In this document: in pieces, positions 1 to 10,570 of the stretch
How positions within the stretch are numbered: position 1 is the first letter of the stretch
Layout of the letters: every line of letters starts with the position of its first letter
From: Roridomyces roridus
Taxonomy: Eukaryota; Basidiomycota; Agaricomycetes; Agaricales; Mycenaceae
Assembly (NCBI GenBank): GCA_029378245.1
Contig: JARKIF010000005.1
Span: 2,418,001 to 2,482,000 of the forward strand
Length of the DNA stretch: 64,000 bases
Direction of reading: 5' to 3'
The notes under the pieces: generated by a model
Database searches by the model: none
What the model saw: the letters and a program-made list of their open reading frames with translations, nothing else
What the model was told of the DNA's origin: nothing
Translations under genes and position numbers: made by a program

Positions 1-763
1 GAGAGCGCACGGCGAGACTCTTGAGTTCCGGTGGAAGGATGTTGAACATCGTCCTGCCAGAGACGAAAGCCGTAGTGCCCAACGAGACAGAGAGTTCGTC
101 GTTGGTCCCGACATCGTAGCGGCAAGTCTGTCGAGGTCCCTTGGGCACGCCGAGGCCGTAGAGCGTGGTAACGTGCGGAGGTGCGAGATCGTAGAGCGCT
201 GCATCCATGTGCCAGCGATAGAAGCGAGTGGCTCCTTTAGCCTCGTCCTCGGCCGAGATGCGCGTTTTGTGGAAGCTCGAGTGGTGTGCATGCTTGAGGA
301 CAGCTTCAGGGATTCCTTCGTGGTCGTAGACAGTCCCATGGCCTATGAGCTGCACCTGAGGAACGCGAGGGATGGTCTTGATGTATGGGTGTAGGATCGA
401 GTGTTTCTTCTGCTCGGTCTGGTTGTTACCATGTCCATAGCTCTCCGACTGAGGGTCAAAGGCCTTGTAGAAAGTCAGACTTCTCTTCATTATGGGCGTT
501 CATCTTGCCTTGGTGAGCGCATATTGCTGCTCGGGGCTCAAAGAGACATCGCGGAACAATAGGACGGAATGCTGAACAGGCATGAATGGCATGAAATTTG
601 GCCAACCAGCAGTACATACCTTGTACAGCGCGTCCCTGACTTGTTCAAACTCTTCTGGGTTGAGAGATCCTGGGTTCACGCCCTCGACTTGGCGCCCAAA
701 ATCAGCAAACTTTGAGGCGTCGGCACTGGCGGGCAGGTTCAAAGGAGACAGAGAGATGGCCAT
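1..763 (-). CDS. TauD/TfdA-type Fe(II)/2-oxoglutarate dioxygenase, 3'-truncated by window edge
   Basis: Resembles fungal alpha-ketoglutarate-dependent taurine/sulfonate dioxygenases, which oxidise a substrate such as a sulfonate using Fe(II) and 2-oxoglutarate. Reconstructed exons are 763-620, 571-509 and 463 to the window edge. The protein starts MAISLSPLNLP, continues HSVLLFRDVSL and reaches YRWHMDAALYDLAPPHVTTL, where H-x-D supplies two of the three iron ligands. The distal His and the Arg that binds 2-oxoglutarate would lie beyond position 1. The second intron (508-464) is GC-AG; both introns keep the frame and both lie between conserved residues. The gene is divergent from the DUF2009 gene across 131 bp, so the two probably share a promoter region. 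The true substrate cannot be told from sequence. The family call is firm. Confidence 0.85.
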
Positions 764-894
764 GCTTGAGAAGGCCTTCCAGGACCCTGGGATTCATATA
801 GTGGTGGTAAGCATCGGAGTTGAGTGGGCATTGCAAGGCCATGACGGGAAATTGAAGGGCTGCGTGACGCCACACGCTCTTCCTCCGGTCCTAA

Positions 895-3126
895 ATGGAC
901 GAAAGTCCTGCTTTCTCCCTCAGTAACATTTTAGACGCGGACAATCACACAGAGATCGAGCATCCTGGACGAAACGGTGTTCCCGTGGGTGGTTGGGATG
1001 AAGAAACAAATTCCAAGCCCGTTGAGGAAGGCTCTTGCGTAGAATGCGAAGGTTGGTCTTTCGTTCTGGATTTTGCTTCTTGTCGAATAATCCGGCACAC
1101 AGACCAGCCTGCTGAAGTCCGCTGCGAGACGTGCGGCAATGACATATTTTGTGAAGGTTGGTGGTTCTTTCAATGCAATACAGACACTGATCTCTTCCAG
1201 TGTGCTTTGCGAGCCAGCATCGCAAGGGTTCAAGAAAGACGCATGTCGTGAAGCCTCTGAGTGGCAAGGAGAAGCCCAAGCCAGTGGTGGCAGCAGCGGA
1301 TGAACGCGATGAACGGCCAGAGGACGAGGTGAGTCTTGGTGGTCTCAGGGACGCGCTCTTTTTCTTATTATTTTAGATGGATGCCGACGATGACGAGGAC
1401 TATGAAGACGTTCCAAGTGCTCCTTCCACCGAAATACTCCTCTCTGCGCAACCTGCCGTTGGCGCCTCCGTGGGCGAGTGGTTCGTGGAGCGCTGCCGAT
1501 ATATCCCTCTCCGACTCAATCTTGGAGAACGAAAATACTTGCGCCTGCTGGAGGCTGCCCTCACCGTCTCCGAATATACCGACAAAATTGATACCATTGG
1601 ATACGGACTTTCAAAAGCAAAACGTATCGTGCAACAGATTCGGGAACTTTGTGCGATCATGTCTGGCCTTCTGCTGTCCGCAGACTATAAGCGGGGGCAG
1701 GAACTCTTCACCGATCGCGACTTTCAAGCAAACGCCGAGTTCTACCAACTTATATTCGAGCTCGGGAGGCGACACAAAATCATGAACCCCGAGAAAATGC
1801 GTACCACATACGGCAAACTGATATACCTGCTACAGTTCGTGGCTCGTCTTTCTTTCCTTTTTTGATTAGCTGAGAGCGTGAGTTAGGGACAGCCAAACCC
1901 CGGAAGTCCAGGACCTGCTGAGTTTCTCCTGCGTGAGGCCGATCAAGACGGTATATACGCTGCTGGAGGAAAACGACGGACTCGACCTCCTTCGGGACGA
2001 CCTCGTCACTATCGCGACCAAGGAAATCTACTCTGAAGGCCGATCGCGGCGAGACATTCAAAAGGACATCAAGAGCAAGGAACGCGCCATCGAGACTTTG
2101 GCTTCGCGCTACGGCCGCAAGGATTTGACTCCAGACGATGTCCGACTGTGCCTGTATAGCATCGGAGACAATCACGCTTTCTTGCGGACCAATCGCGACC
2201 CTTGCGAGCGCATGATTGGATACCTTAAACAGTACTTCCATGCGACCGAAGCCAAGGATTCAAAGTCCAGCCTCGCGATTCGCAGCGGCAAGAATGGTGC
2301 CCGACTCTCGCACGATCATAGCAAACAGTATGCATATGTCATTCAGAGCTTAACGCTCTGGCGGGAGATTCTACATGGTAAGCAAGACTCATATAGTCGA
2401 CTGTCATGCTCATTTCATTGCAGAGATGTTCCATCTGTGGAGTCTCGCAGAAGGAGATCTGCTGTCCGAGAATGTGCCATACCGCTTGCGGGACACCGGC
2501 CAGGGCCTCAATCGCGTGCAGGCAGCACCCAAAACGTCTAGAATGATGCACCAAATTCTGAACAAGGCGCAGCGCAGTGTAGGATCATGGGTCGGTTCAA
2601 GGTGAGCACGTCGAGTATCCTTCGGACGAGTCTAATACTCCTGACTGCCAAGTGTCATCGTATGTGCAGCGTCCATCTCGTAATCCGACCCGCCGGCTGA
2701 TTCTTCCCTAGCATATGGGCGATCACAATGTGCCCAATAGCTTGCTTTTCATAGACAAATACACGCAGATATATAGAATCCTACTACCGATCTGCAACAC
2801 GTTGTCGCAGATCGAGGGACTCGCAGCCAAGCCTGCCATACGCTCTTACATCGACGACGAATTTGGGTCCCCGGATAACCTGCGCCGTGAAATCCTCGGC
2901 GACTTTTTCAGACACGGCTTCGATGGATCTGGCGCGGACAACTTCTTTGACGCTGGCTCGTGCATTGACGGTCGGCTGACGAGCGCCTGGAACTGGTGCT
3001 CGACCTTGGAGAAGAAGCGCTACTTCCATGTGTTCCTATTAACGGGTGGGTAGTCTTTCCTACGGCTTCGCTGCGGAGACTGATTGCTGCTTCGCAGGCT
3101 TCACCGGCTTCGACGGCGAATGGTAG
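895..3126 (+). CDS. DUF2009 / UPF0652 family protein with N-terminal zinc-binding segment
   Basis: Nine exons: 895-1051, 1103-1156, 1201-1328, 1377-1834, 1887-2377, 2424-2601, 2653-2659, 2712-3045 and 3098-3126, giving 611 aa. The N-terminus carries a B-box-like cysteine/histidine cluster (CVEC, CETC, CEVC, then H). An acidic linker follows, then the long DUF2009 core with blocks such as LNVSEYTDK-like VSEYTDKID, FSCVRPIKTVYTLLEEND and SSVIHMGDHNVPNS; it ends FTGFDGEW. The family is conserved from yeasts to animals but has no settled biochemical role, so none is assigned. Exon 7 is only 7 nt, yet it is needed to read the conserved SSVIHMGDHN block. The gene converges on eIF3m, with 119 bp between stop codons. 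The start codon is the first in-frame ATG. Confidence 0.9.
2653..2659 (+). other. 7-nt microexon of the DUF2009 gene
   Basis: The upstream intron (2602-2652) ends CCAAG and the downstream intron (2660-2712) starts GTATGTG. The seven bases between them complete an AGT codon and add GTC ATC. Including them joins GSWVGS to VIHMGDHNVPN in one frame; omitting them breaks the frame. Confidence 0.85.
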
Positions 3127-3245
3127 CAGAAATCTTAGACTAGAATGAGACCACGCGCTGTTACTTACACTGTAGATTTGCCTTTCTGCGTAGCCACCCA
3201 TAATTTAGAGATACAATTCGTGTCCTACGACCAAAGTACAACACA

Positions 3246-4787
3246 TCAAGCTGCGACCTGTCCAATGACTGGCGGGACACCCTGCTTCCTCGCAGCTGCG
3301 ACAACCTCCATCACGCTGGCGAGGCCCGCCTTCCAGGCTACCAGGCGCTTCTCCAAAGCCTCCCACTGCTCCCGTTCAAAGGTCCGCGCCGTCGAGCGGG
3401 TAATGTGCAGACTCTGTGAAGTCTGCGAAAGTTTCCCGGAAACAAGGCCAGCGCGTATGACTGATTTCCGGACGAGTTAGGCTGAGAAAGGGAGCGTCGA
3501 GGGGCGGGAAGCGTACCGTCTATGACCCATTTTTCAACCTCGGAAGCAGGTACATGGAGCGCTTCCGCGACCTTGGCGTACGAGAGGTCGTGGCCGATGT
3601 TTTTGAAACCCAGTGAGGCTAGCGTCAGAAGACGGATTTTCCGCTCTAGCTGCACGCTCTCGAGCTCTGAGATCTATGAGTCGGCGGTCGGGGCGAGGAT
3701 AAGGCGAGGCACGGCTTACGGTATTTTTCTAGCGCGCCCGGGTGGCTGTCTTGCCATGACTTGAACTCGGGAAGACCGCCGTTGAGGAAGATTTGGAGAA
3801 GGGCAAAGAGCTCGTGGTCCTTGGCCGTAAGCACTGCATCGAGCTTGAACAAGGGGTCAAAGTCAAAGATGAAGGGGAGTCGTAGGGCTGTGGCAATGAT
3901 GTCGACAGCAGCGGTTTGGCTGACGGGAGAGTCTGACGGCAGAGACCGCACATACGCCAACGAATATTCGTATGCCGTTGTTCTGAAGAAGCCGTTATTC
4001 GAGCAGAGCTGGATAACACGTTGAACGCACGATTGGCCAGACTTTTGGTATGCGCCAGCGATCGTCTGCAGGAACGTGCTCTTCTCCTCGGCAGAGATGT
4101 CCCACTCGCGCAACCACTTTTCTATGTCCGTTCTAGAGAGTTGCAGGGCATTAAGCTCCTCTTTGGCAGTTGCAAGGTTCAAAAGGGCGGAGTAGACGGT
4201 GAATCGCAAGGAGGATTTGCGCGGGATGGCGTTGAAGAGATTTGACAGCCTGCAAAACATGAGACGTGGCCGGAAGATTCGGACAAGACGCGCACAGGCG
4301 GTATTGTAAAGACCCCTGCTCGGGCGACGCAGAAGAAATCGTTTGTATCAGTCCGCCAACGAATTGCTTCGTGTCGGCAGAGTCGGGCGTGTAGAGCGAA
4401 AACAGATGTGAATATAGCAAGTTGAAGAAACCCTCGATTTCTGTGTGTGCGCGCTGAGAGTTTGGACAATCCTGACGGTGTCCACGACGCACCTTTTTCC
4501 GAGCCATCTCCCAGAGATTTGACATCCTGCACGACCATTGAAAATATTTTCCGTCGCCGTTCATCGTCTTCCTCCAACGGTTTCTTCCCTGCCTCCGTCT
4601 TGAGGGCATCCTGGAACGGTCGGATAGCAGCTGCACGCTCCTCTTCCGCCCTGTTTCTGACGATGTAATTGACCAGTTCTTGGATCTACCGCAAGGTAAA
4701 AGTGAGACCAAACAAGGGGATTGTCGCCTGCACCTGTTCCGCGAACGTCCCCTCTGCGAAAATGGCCACCGAGTCGGATGTAGCCAT
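3246..4787 (-). CDS. eIF3m: Eukaryotic translation initiation factor 3 subunit M (PCI domain)
   Basis: Six exons on the minus strand: 4787-4734, 4685-4493, 4440-4296, 4249-3720, 3666-3517 and 3460-3246, giving 428 aa. It is predicted to be a cytoplasmic subunit of eIF3, the scaffold that recruits mRNA to the 40S ribosome. The middle is helical-repeat sequence (LSNLFNAIPRKSSLRFTVYS, then EYSLAYVRSLP). The C-terminal PCI/winged-helix part reads RKIRLLTLASLGFKN, ISYAKVAEAL-like LSYAKVAEALHV and VEKWVIDVIRAGLVSGKLSQ, typical of eIF3m. The tail is QGVPPVIGQVAA. All introns are GT-AG and 43-57 nt long. Related PCI proteins (COP9 signalosome, proteasome lid) are less likely because the C-terminal block and length match eIF3m. 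The 3' end faces the DUF2009 gene and the 5' end is 90 bp from the next, divergent gene. Confidence 0.93.
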
Positions 4788-4877
4788 TGAGATCGAGCCA
4801 CGAAAAAAGTTGAGTGCAGGTTTCGGTGTTTGCCCGATTGGGACGCCATCAGCGCGCCTCGTCCCTTCCCTTCAACC

Positions 4878-6166
4878 ATGTTGCGCTCTCTGGCTCGTCT
4901 GGCAGCAGTCCCATCTGGCTCTCCGAATCCCAGCACCCTTGGCCCTTTCCAGGTATTCGACCGAAACGCGAAGCGCCTGCAGAAGGACCGCGCCGCCCTC
5001 AGAGAAGGCAGCAGGACCGTCGATTACGTGCGCGACGAGGTCGCGGATAGAATGATGGAGAGATTCATGGTCCTCCAACGCGTTTTCCCTCGTTCAACAC
5101 ATATTGACCCTCCCTAGGACATAAAACGAACGTTCGGTACTGTTCTAGACCTGGGTTCCGGTTCTGGTCATTTTACAAAACTCCTGGAGCCTGAAAGAGC
5201 GAAGAAGGTCATTATGATAGACTCGAGCGGTATGAACTCTTGTGTTTTACGCGTCCTTACTCATATTTTTTATGTAGAAATGGCTCTCCACCGCGACCCA
5301 GACTCGGAATTCGAAGGTGGGTTGCCCAGCGCGTCGTAAGCCGGAAATTGAGGTCGTACCAGTACAGGTCGAACGGATACACGGGGACGAAGAGAATCTC
5401 CTACAGATTGTGGAACCAAATTCTCAAGAGGCAGTCGTATCTTGTCTGAGTTTGCACTGGGTCAATGACCTCCCTGGTCCGTGCTTCTGTTTTGAATTAA
5501 AGACCGTACTCATCCCCGTATTAGGGACGCTCGTTCAAATACGTGAAGCTCTTAAACCCGACGGTCTCTTCCTGGGTGCCATGTTTGGGGGAGACACGCT
5601 CTTCGAACTACGAACAGCTCTTCAGCTTGCGGAGCAGGAGCGCGAAGGCGGCATCGCTCCACATGTATCGCCCATGGCTCGTGTGTTCTTTGATCGCAAT
5701 AGCCCTATTTTACACCAATTTTGTCGCAGAAACACGCGATATCTCAAACCTCATGGGCCGCGCCGGTTTCTCTCTACTCACGGTTGACGTCGACGAGGTA
5801 AACGTCGCATACCCGGACATGTGGGCGCTGATGGACGATCTTGGCGCCATGGGAGAGGGCAACGCTCTCCTCGGTCCCCGTCGAGCTCTTCGACGCGACA
5901 CGCTTGCCGCGGCATCCGCTATCTACTCAGGTGCGTTCGGATAGCCTTTTTGCATTGTTCTCGGCTGATTTACCCGAACTCAGCTCTTCATGGGAACGAG
6001 GACGGAAGCGTTCCAGCGACCTTCCAAGTCATTTACATGGTAAGTGACCTGTCTTATTCGAGGAAAGCTAATTCAGTGAATCCAGATTGGATGGAAACCT
6101 GCCCCAACGCAACCGCAGCCTCTCGAACGGGGTACGGGAAAGGTCCCGCTGGGCGATGTTTTGTAA
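4878..6166 (+). CDS. NDUFAF5: NDUFAF5-like SAM-dependent methyltransferase-fold protein (complex I assembly)
   Basis: Eight exons: 4878-5069, 5118-5229, 5278-5316, 5363-5476, 5525-5680, 5730-5930, 5984-6039 and 6086-6166, giving 316 aa. The N-terminus ([15 protein letters not shown]) is Arg-rich and acid-free, like a mitochondrial presequence. [17 protein letters not shown] and [15 protein letters not shown] (SAM motif I) follow, then [31 protein letters not shown] and RAGF. This is the signature set of NDUFAF5. In animals that protein hydroxylates an arginine of a complex I subunit; that role is inferred here by family. A 46-nt intron (5317-5362) restores a frame that otherwise looks broken. 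The gene is divergent from eIF3m (90 bp apart). A generic class I methyltransferase is the alternative, but the HWVNDLPG block argues against it. Confidence 0.9.
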
Positions 6167-6490
6167 ACCAAGTGCTAGATGTTCAAACTGCCTATTTCGG
6201 AATGCGCGTGTTTGTCGAAGGACAGCATTTTACGACATCCCCCATACCTCAGAATTCGTCCAACGGCCCATGTCCAAACCAACTCGTTAATCACTTCCCC
6301 CCGCGCAAAGATGCCTCGCTTTGTCTTTCGAAGTCTCCTGAGGAAGCTCTCGGATCGCGTAACCGATTCGGAACGTTGACCACGCCGCCTTTTACACCAT
6401 GTTCGACGAGCGCCACATCGTCCTTAGATCGCCTGGACTGCTTATGAGAAGAAGCCTTCTGGGAACAGCCTTGGAAGCGTCTCCTTGGCT

Positions 6491-6496
6491 TTATAA
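6491..6496 (+). promoter_or_regulatory. Probable TATA box of S53 peptidase 1
   Basis: TTATAAG-like element 53-58 bp upstream of the ATG at 6549. It also lies only about 17 bp upstream of an earlier in-frame ATG at 6513. That spacing favours 6549 as the start, since transcription should begin downstream of 6513. Confidence 0.5.
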
Positions 6497-6548
6497 GTAC
6501 GAAGGGGTGAAAATGCAACTTACGACCCAACGACCCTCGCTCTCCGCT

Positions 6549-9031
6549 ATGAATTTCTTCCTCTTGACGTTGTCTCTTTTCCTCTCCCTTTCTGCTGCGG
6601 CTCCTCCTGCTTTTGCACCTAAAAACCACACATTTCAGGTCAAGGAGAGTATCCCATCGCCTCACGGTTTTTCCCAGCTTGGTCGGGCGCCTCCTGAATC
6701 CACCATCCGCCTCCGCATCGCCCTCTTCCAGCAGGACTTTGCGGGTCTCGAGTCGGCTCTGTACGAAATCAGCGACCCGGACCACCCTCGATACGGCGCG
6801 CATCTGTCCAAGACACAGGTCGAGCAATATGTGGCCCCGCATCCCGAAACTCTGTCGATGGTGGACGAATGGCTCGCCTCACACGGCATTCACGAAAGCG
6901 ATCTCGCCCGGTCTCCGGCCAAGGATTGGGTGAGCGTGACACTGCCTATTCATCGGGCGGAAGAGCTTCTGGGAACGGTGAGGCAAATAGTTTATCATTC
7001 GTCTCATTGAATGACTTTTTGCCTTAGGAGTACTATGTGTGGCAGCATACCGACGGCGATACCCTCGTCCGCACCACGCGCTACAGCCTTCCCCAGTACC
7101 TCCATTCGCATATCGAGCTCATCCAGCCGACCACGATGTTTACGAGAGGCAACGCGATGTCTTCGCCGTCGATTGTGTCTCCTGACGGTCCGGTCTCCGA
7201 GTCTCATGCCGTTGACGACTTTGACTGCAATACGCGCGTCACTTTGGCATGTCTCATGCGGCTCTACAACGCCGCGGGGTACAAACCGAGGGCCACGAAG
7301 AAGAACGCGATCGGCATCACGAGTTTCCTAGGCCAGTACGCCAATGTGCAAAATCTGCAGACCTTTTATCGTCAAGAACTACCGGCCGCGGTCAACTCGA
7401 GTTTCAAGTTCGTTTCGGTTTATGGTATGTCCGCTAATATGCCTCATTTCTCGAGCTTATTGTCGCAGGCGGCTTGAACAACCAGAGTCTGTCCGCAGCG
7501 GGTCAAGAGGCGAACCTCGACGTACAGTTTGGGCTTGGGATATCCTACCCTACACCTGGCACTTTTTGGTCCACCCCAGGCTCTCCGCCGTTCTTCCCTG
7601 ATGGCACGACCGTTATCAGTGAGTATTCGTCCTCTCTCGATTCGCAAATTCCTGACTTCTTATAGACACCAATGAACCGTATCTCGATGTGTGTACCATG
7701 CTGCCCGAATCCCCGTGATGCATCTCTCATGCCGTTCGCAGTGGCTCGATTACATCCTAAACTCCGAGCACATCCCCGCGACAATTTCTACGTCATACGG
7801 AGGTGGGTTTGTATCCTGATCTGGGCGAACGATTGGTAACGTCGATCTGGATACAAGATGATGAGCAGACCGGTGAGAGGCTTTGTGTGTCAATGAAAGG
7901 ATACGTTCTGATTAGGTGGTTTAGTGCCCTTCACATACGCTAGCCGCGTGTGCAAACGGTTTGCCGAGCTAGGTCTGTGGTCGAACGATCTCTCCGAGAA
8001 TCTTTTTAACCCCAGTAGGTTCTCGTGGGGTCACGCTGCTCATGGCCAGCGGCGACGGCGGTGTAGGACCAGGGGCCTGTCTTACCAATGACGGGTCGAA
8101 TCAAACAAGGTATCTCTCAATGCCACCAGTTTGACGGATTGATGACCTTTCATTCAGGTTTATTGCGCAATTTCCGAGGTACGCCGAATATCTTGCAGCT
8201 ATTTAGACGCCTTACTCATGAATACACAGCACCTGCCCATAGTTCGTCGTCTTCGTATACTCTTCTTACCATTGTTAACGGTAAACAGTGTGACCTCGGT
8301 TGGCGGTACTACGAGCATCCCAGAAGTCAGCGCGGGTTTCAGTGGCGGAGGTTTCAGCGACTACTTCTCCAGGTACGCCGCTGCCCATATCTTCGTACGC
8401 CTCTGATCGATCGTTTATAGGCCGGAGTACCAGGTGCAGTCTCTCAGGGTATTACTAGCGGGTTACCTAACGCTTTTCAAAGGACAAGAAGGTTGGACAC
8501 TTTTTGGAGGGACTCGGGCATAAGACCTACGATGGGTTGTACAACAGGTACGTCGAGCCCCCCACTTCTGTATTTCGCAGGCTCATCCAACTCTAGACAA
8601 GGACGCGTATGTTTCCGTTCCTGGGCTTCGTTGCTACTATTGATACATCCTCCTAGGGAATTCCGGATGTCTCCGCGCAGTCGGATAGATTCACGGTTTA
8701 CTGGAGGGACTACATGATCCTGATGGGCGGTACTTCCGCTGCGACGCCCACCTTTGCGGGGATCCTCGCTTTGCTTAACGATGCGCGTCTCGCTGCGCAT
8801 AGGCCAGCACTCGGGTTCTTGAACCCGCTCTTGTACAAACATGGCGAGGGTGCGTTGAATGATATCACTGTGGGGAATAATCCTGGGTGCGGGACGCCTG
8901 GATTCAATGCGACGCATGGGTGGGATCCAGGTTCGTTCGTTTCAATCGCACTTGCTTTCAATCGCTCACGAATCGTAGTCACTGGTCTCGGCACCCCCGA
9001 TTTCAGAGCTCTGTTGAAGGTTTGTGTTTGA
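6549..9031 (+). CDS. Secreted S53 family serine-carboxyl (sedolisin-type) peptidase, copy 1
   Basis: Sixteen exons (6549-6977, 7028-7424, 7469-7618, 7666-7688, 7742-7802, 7858-7872, 7925-7972, 8019-8109, 8158-8178, 8230-8241, 8289-8372, 8421-8433, 8483-8547, 8597-8606, 8657-8930, 8979-9031) give 581 aa. A signal peptide (MNFFLLTLSLFLSLSAAAPP) is followed by a pro-domain (residues ~40-190). The catalytic Glu289 and Asp293 lie in QEANLD. The ASGDGGVG block gives the oxyanion Asp, and GGTSAATP gives the nucleophile Ser500. NDITVGNNPGC and GWDPVTGLGTP form the C-terminal Ca2+ site. The enzyme should cleave extracellular protein at acid pH, as tripeptidyl-peptidase or endopeptidase. Several exons are 10-15 nt. 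The acceptor at 7924 has an in-frame alternative 9 nt upstream. The start choice rests on the TATA box and signal peptide. Confidence 0.92.
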
Positions 9032-9204
9032 AGATGAGAGTGTGATCGAGGTTGTCGCGGCTGCGAGGAAGCAGGGTGTACCGTCAACGGTGTGTGCTCT
9101 TGTAGCCTGTACTTATTCGACGTTCGTGCGTCAGAGATAATGCATCAGTTCTGAGAAATCATGTGAATGCTGACCTAAGTTGTAAACTCCTTTCTCTTCC
9201 CAAC

Positions 9205-10525
9205 ATGTCTCTTCTCTCTACTGTCACCCCGCGTGAACAAGAAGCACAGTGGCCCAAACTGTCGACAAGATCCGCCATCCGTATCTATCATCCGGTGCAG
9301 CACGGCCAGGGCACCCCCATCTTTACCTTTCCCGTGTTCCCTTCCTCCCCAGACCACAGTGCGGTGATAGGACTACCCCTGGGTCTCATCCTAGATGCTT
9401 GTTCCGTGGTGGCTATGAACAAGCGAGGAGAATTGCAAGCCACCGTCGCTCCCAATGCGCGCATTGGAGGGGCCGACGACGATCCAGACTGCCTTCTCGC
9501 TCCAGGGGAATATCAGTTTATCGTCGCGGAAGGAGGGGCTCTGGATTACACGTATCACCTATGTCCCAAATTTTCTGCCTGGAAACCACCCGCTGCGATA
9601 CCCTCACGGTGGAAAAGAGGGGGCTAGGTGAAGCACCAGATCTAACGCATGTTTCTGATGCCGGTGTGCCGGACGCTGTCATAACCGAGGACAAGAGTTG
9701 TGTAGTCACCGGCGCCATCTCCTTCCTTCAAGCGAGTCCTCTCGTTCCATTGTCTACCCTCTCCTCTGGTTGGGTACGTTGCGAATCCAGTACGATTGGT
9801 CGCTCACAGTTGCCCAGTGCGAATCAAATTACAATTTACTTTCAGTATACGGAAGCGAGCCCCCGGAGCGTATAAACTCAGTGCAAAATCAAGTGACGCT
9901 CTGCGGCGACCTCGCGCAGGCACTTCACGACGAGGGATTGTTCCTTTTTACCCCTGTACGGACAATCCATCGTAGCTGTGTTTCTGCGCGAAAGCGCCGG
10001 CGACCTTGCCTTCCACTACCACATGAGGGTGGTCAATTTCCCGGAACGTATCCGCCGCGGCTACCTGTTCATCCGCTTTGCATATAATATCTTCAAGTTC
10101 TATGCCAAGAAGGATCAACTGGCTGGCGTTGCAGCAAAGCTTCCCAGACGCTCCCTCAAGCGTACACATGCAGAAACCGCTTCCGACGATGAGAGATCAA
10201 GCAAGAAAAGCAAGACAGACAAGTCTTGCCAGTCGGAAGAGGGAGAAGATGAGTGCACTATCTTGACTGCAGATGAGCCCGAGGCTATGCTCGCCATTCA
10301 CGAGGAGGTGGACGCGAAGCTCCAAGGTGACTGCAACTCTGATCCTTTCGAGTAACTCACGAACCTCTCTCAGAGCAACCCTACCTCACTGCGGACGATA
10401 TCGAGGCGGGGCACTATCCCGGGTACTCTCGTTTCAAGCGCCTGGAGCTCGAGTACAAACGCGCGAATCCGCAAGTGTCTGCGGTCACTACGGAGCAGTT
10501 TTGGTTACAAGCCGACGATGCGTAG
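9205..10525 (+). pseudogene. HNH-domain protein copy A, frameshifted twice
   Basis: Close relative of the ORF that follows. The frame opens MSLLSTVTPREQE and reads through LPLGLILDACSVVAMNKRGE and the LDYTYHLCPKFSAWKPP block. It then hits a stop just after WKRGG in a run of five G (around 9622); the homologous text continues in another frame as EAPDLTHVSD. CVVTGA matches the first Cys block of an HNH_2-type nuclease domain. A second shift falls near 9955, between LFLFTP and YGQSIVAVFLRESAGDL. The 3' end uses a normal intron (10333-10377) and ends EQFWLQADDA. Two shifts in one copy suggest a pseudogene, but homopolymer sequencing errors could cause at least the first. Small-intron models around 9763-9860 are unresolved. 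Confidence 0.65.
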
Positions 10526-10570
10526 CCTGGCGGTCGCTGGCTGCCCTTTGTCTTTGTCGGTGGACATTAG

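Noticed and set aside
5313..5365. Apparent frameshift in the NDUFAF5-like gene
   Set aside because: A 46-nt GT-AG intron at 5317-5362 restores the frame and the conserved alignment.
8421..8550. Apparent break in S53 peptidase 1 between FSRPEYQ and the next block
   Set aside because: A 49-nt intron at 8434-8482 joins it to DKKVGHFLEGLG and GLYNR in frame.
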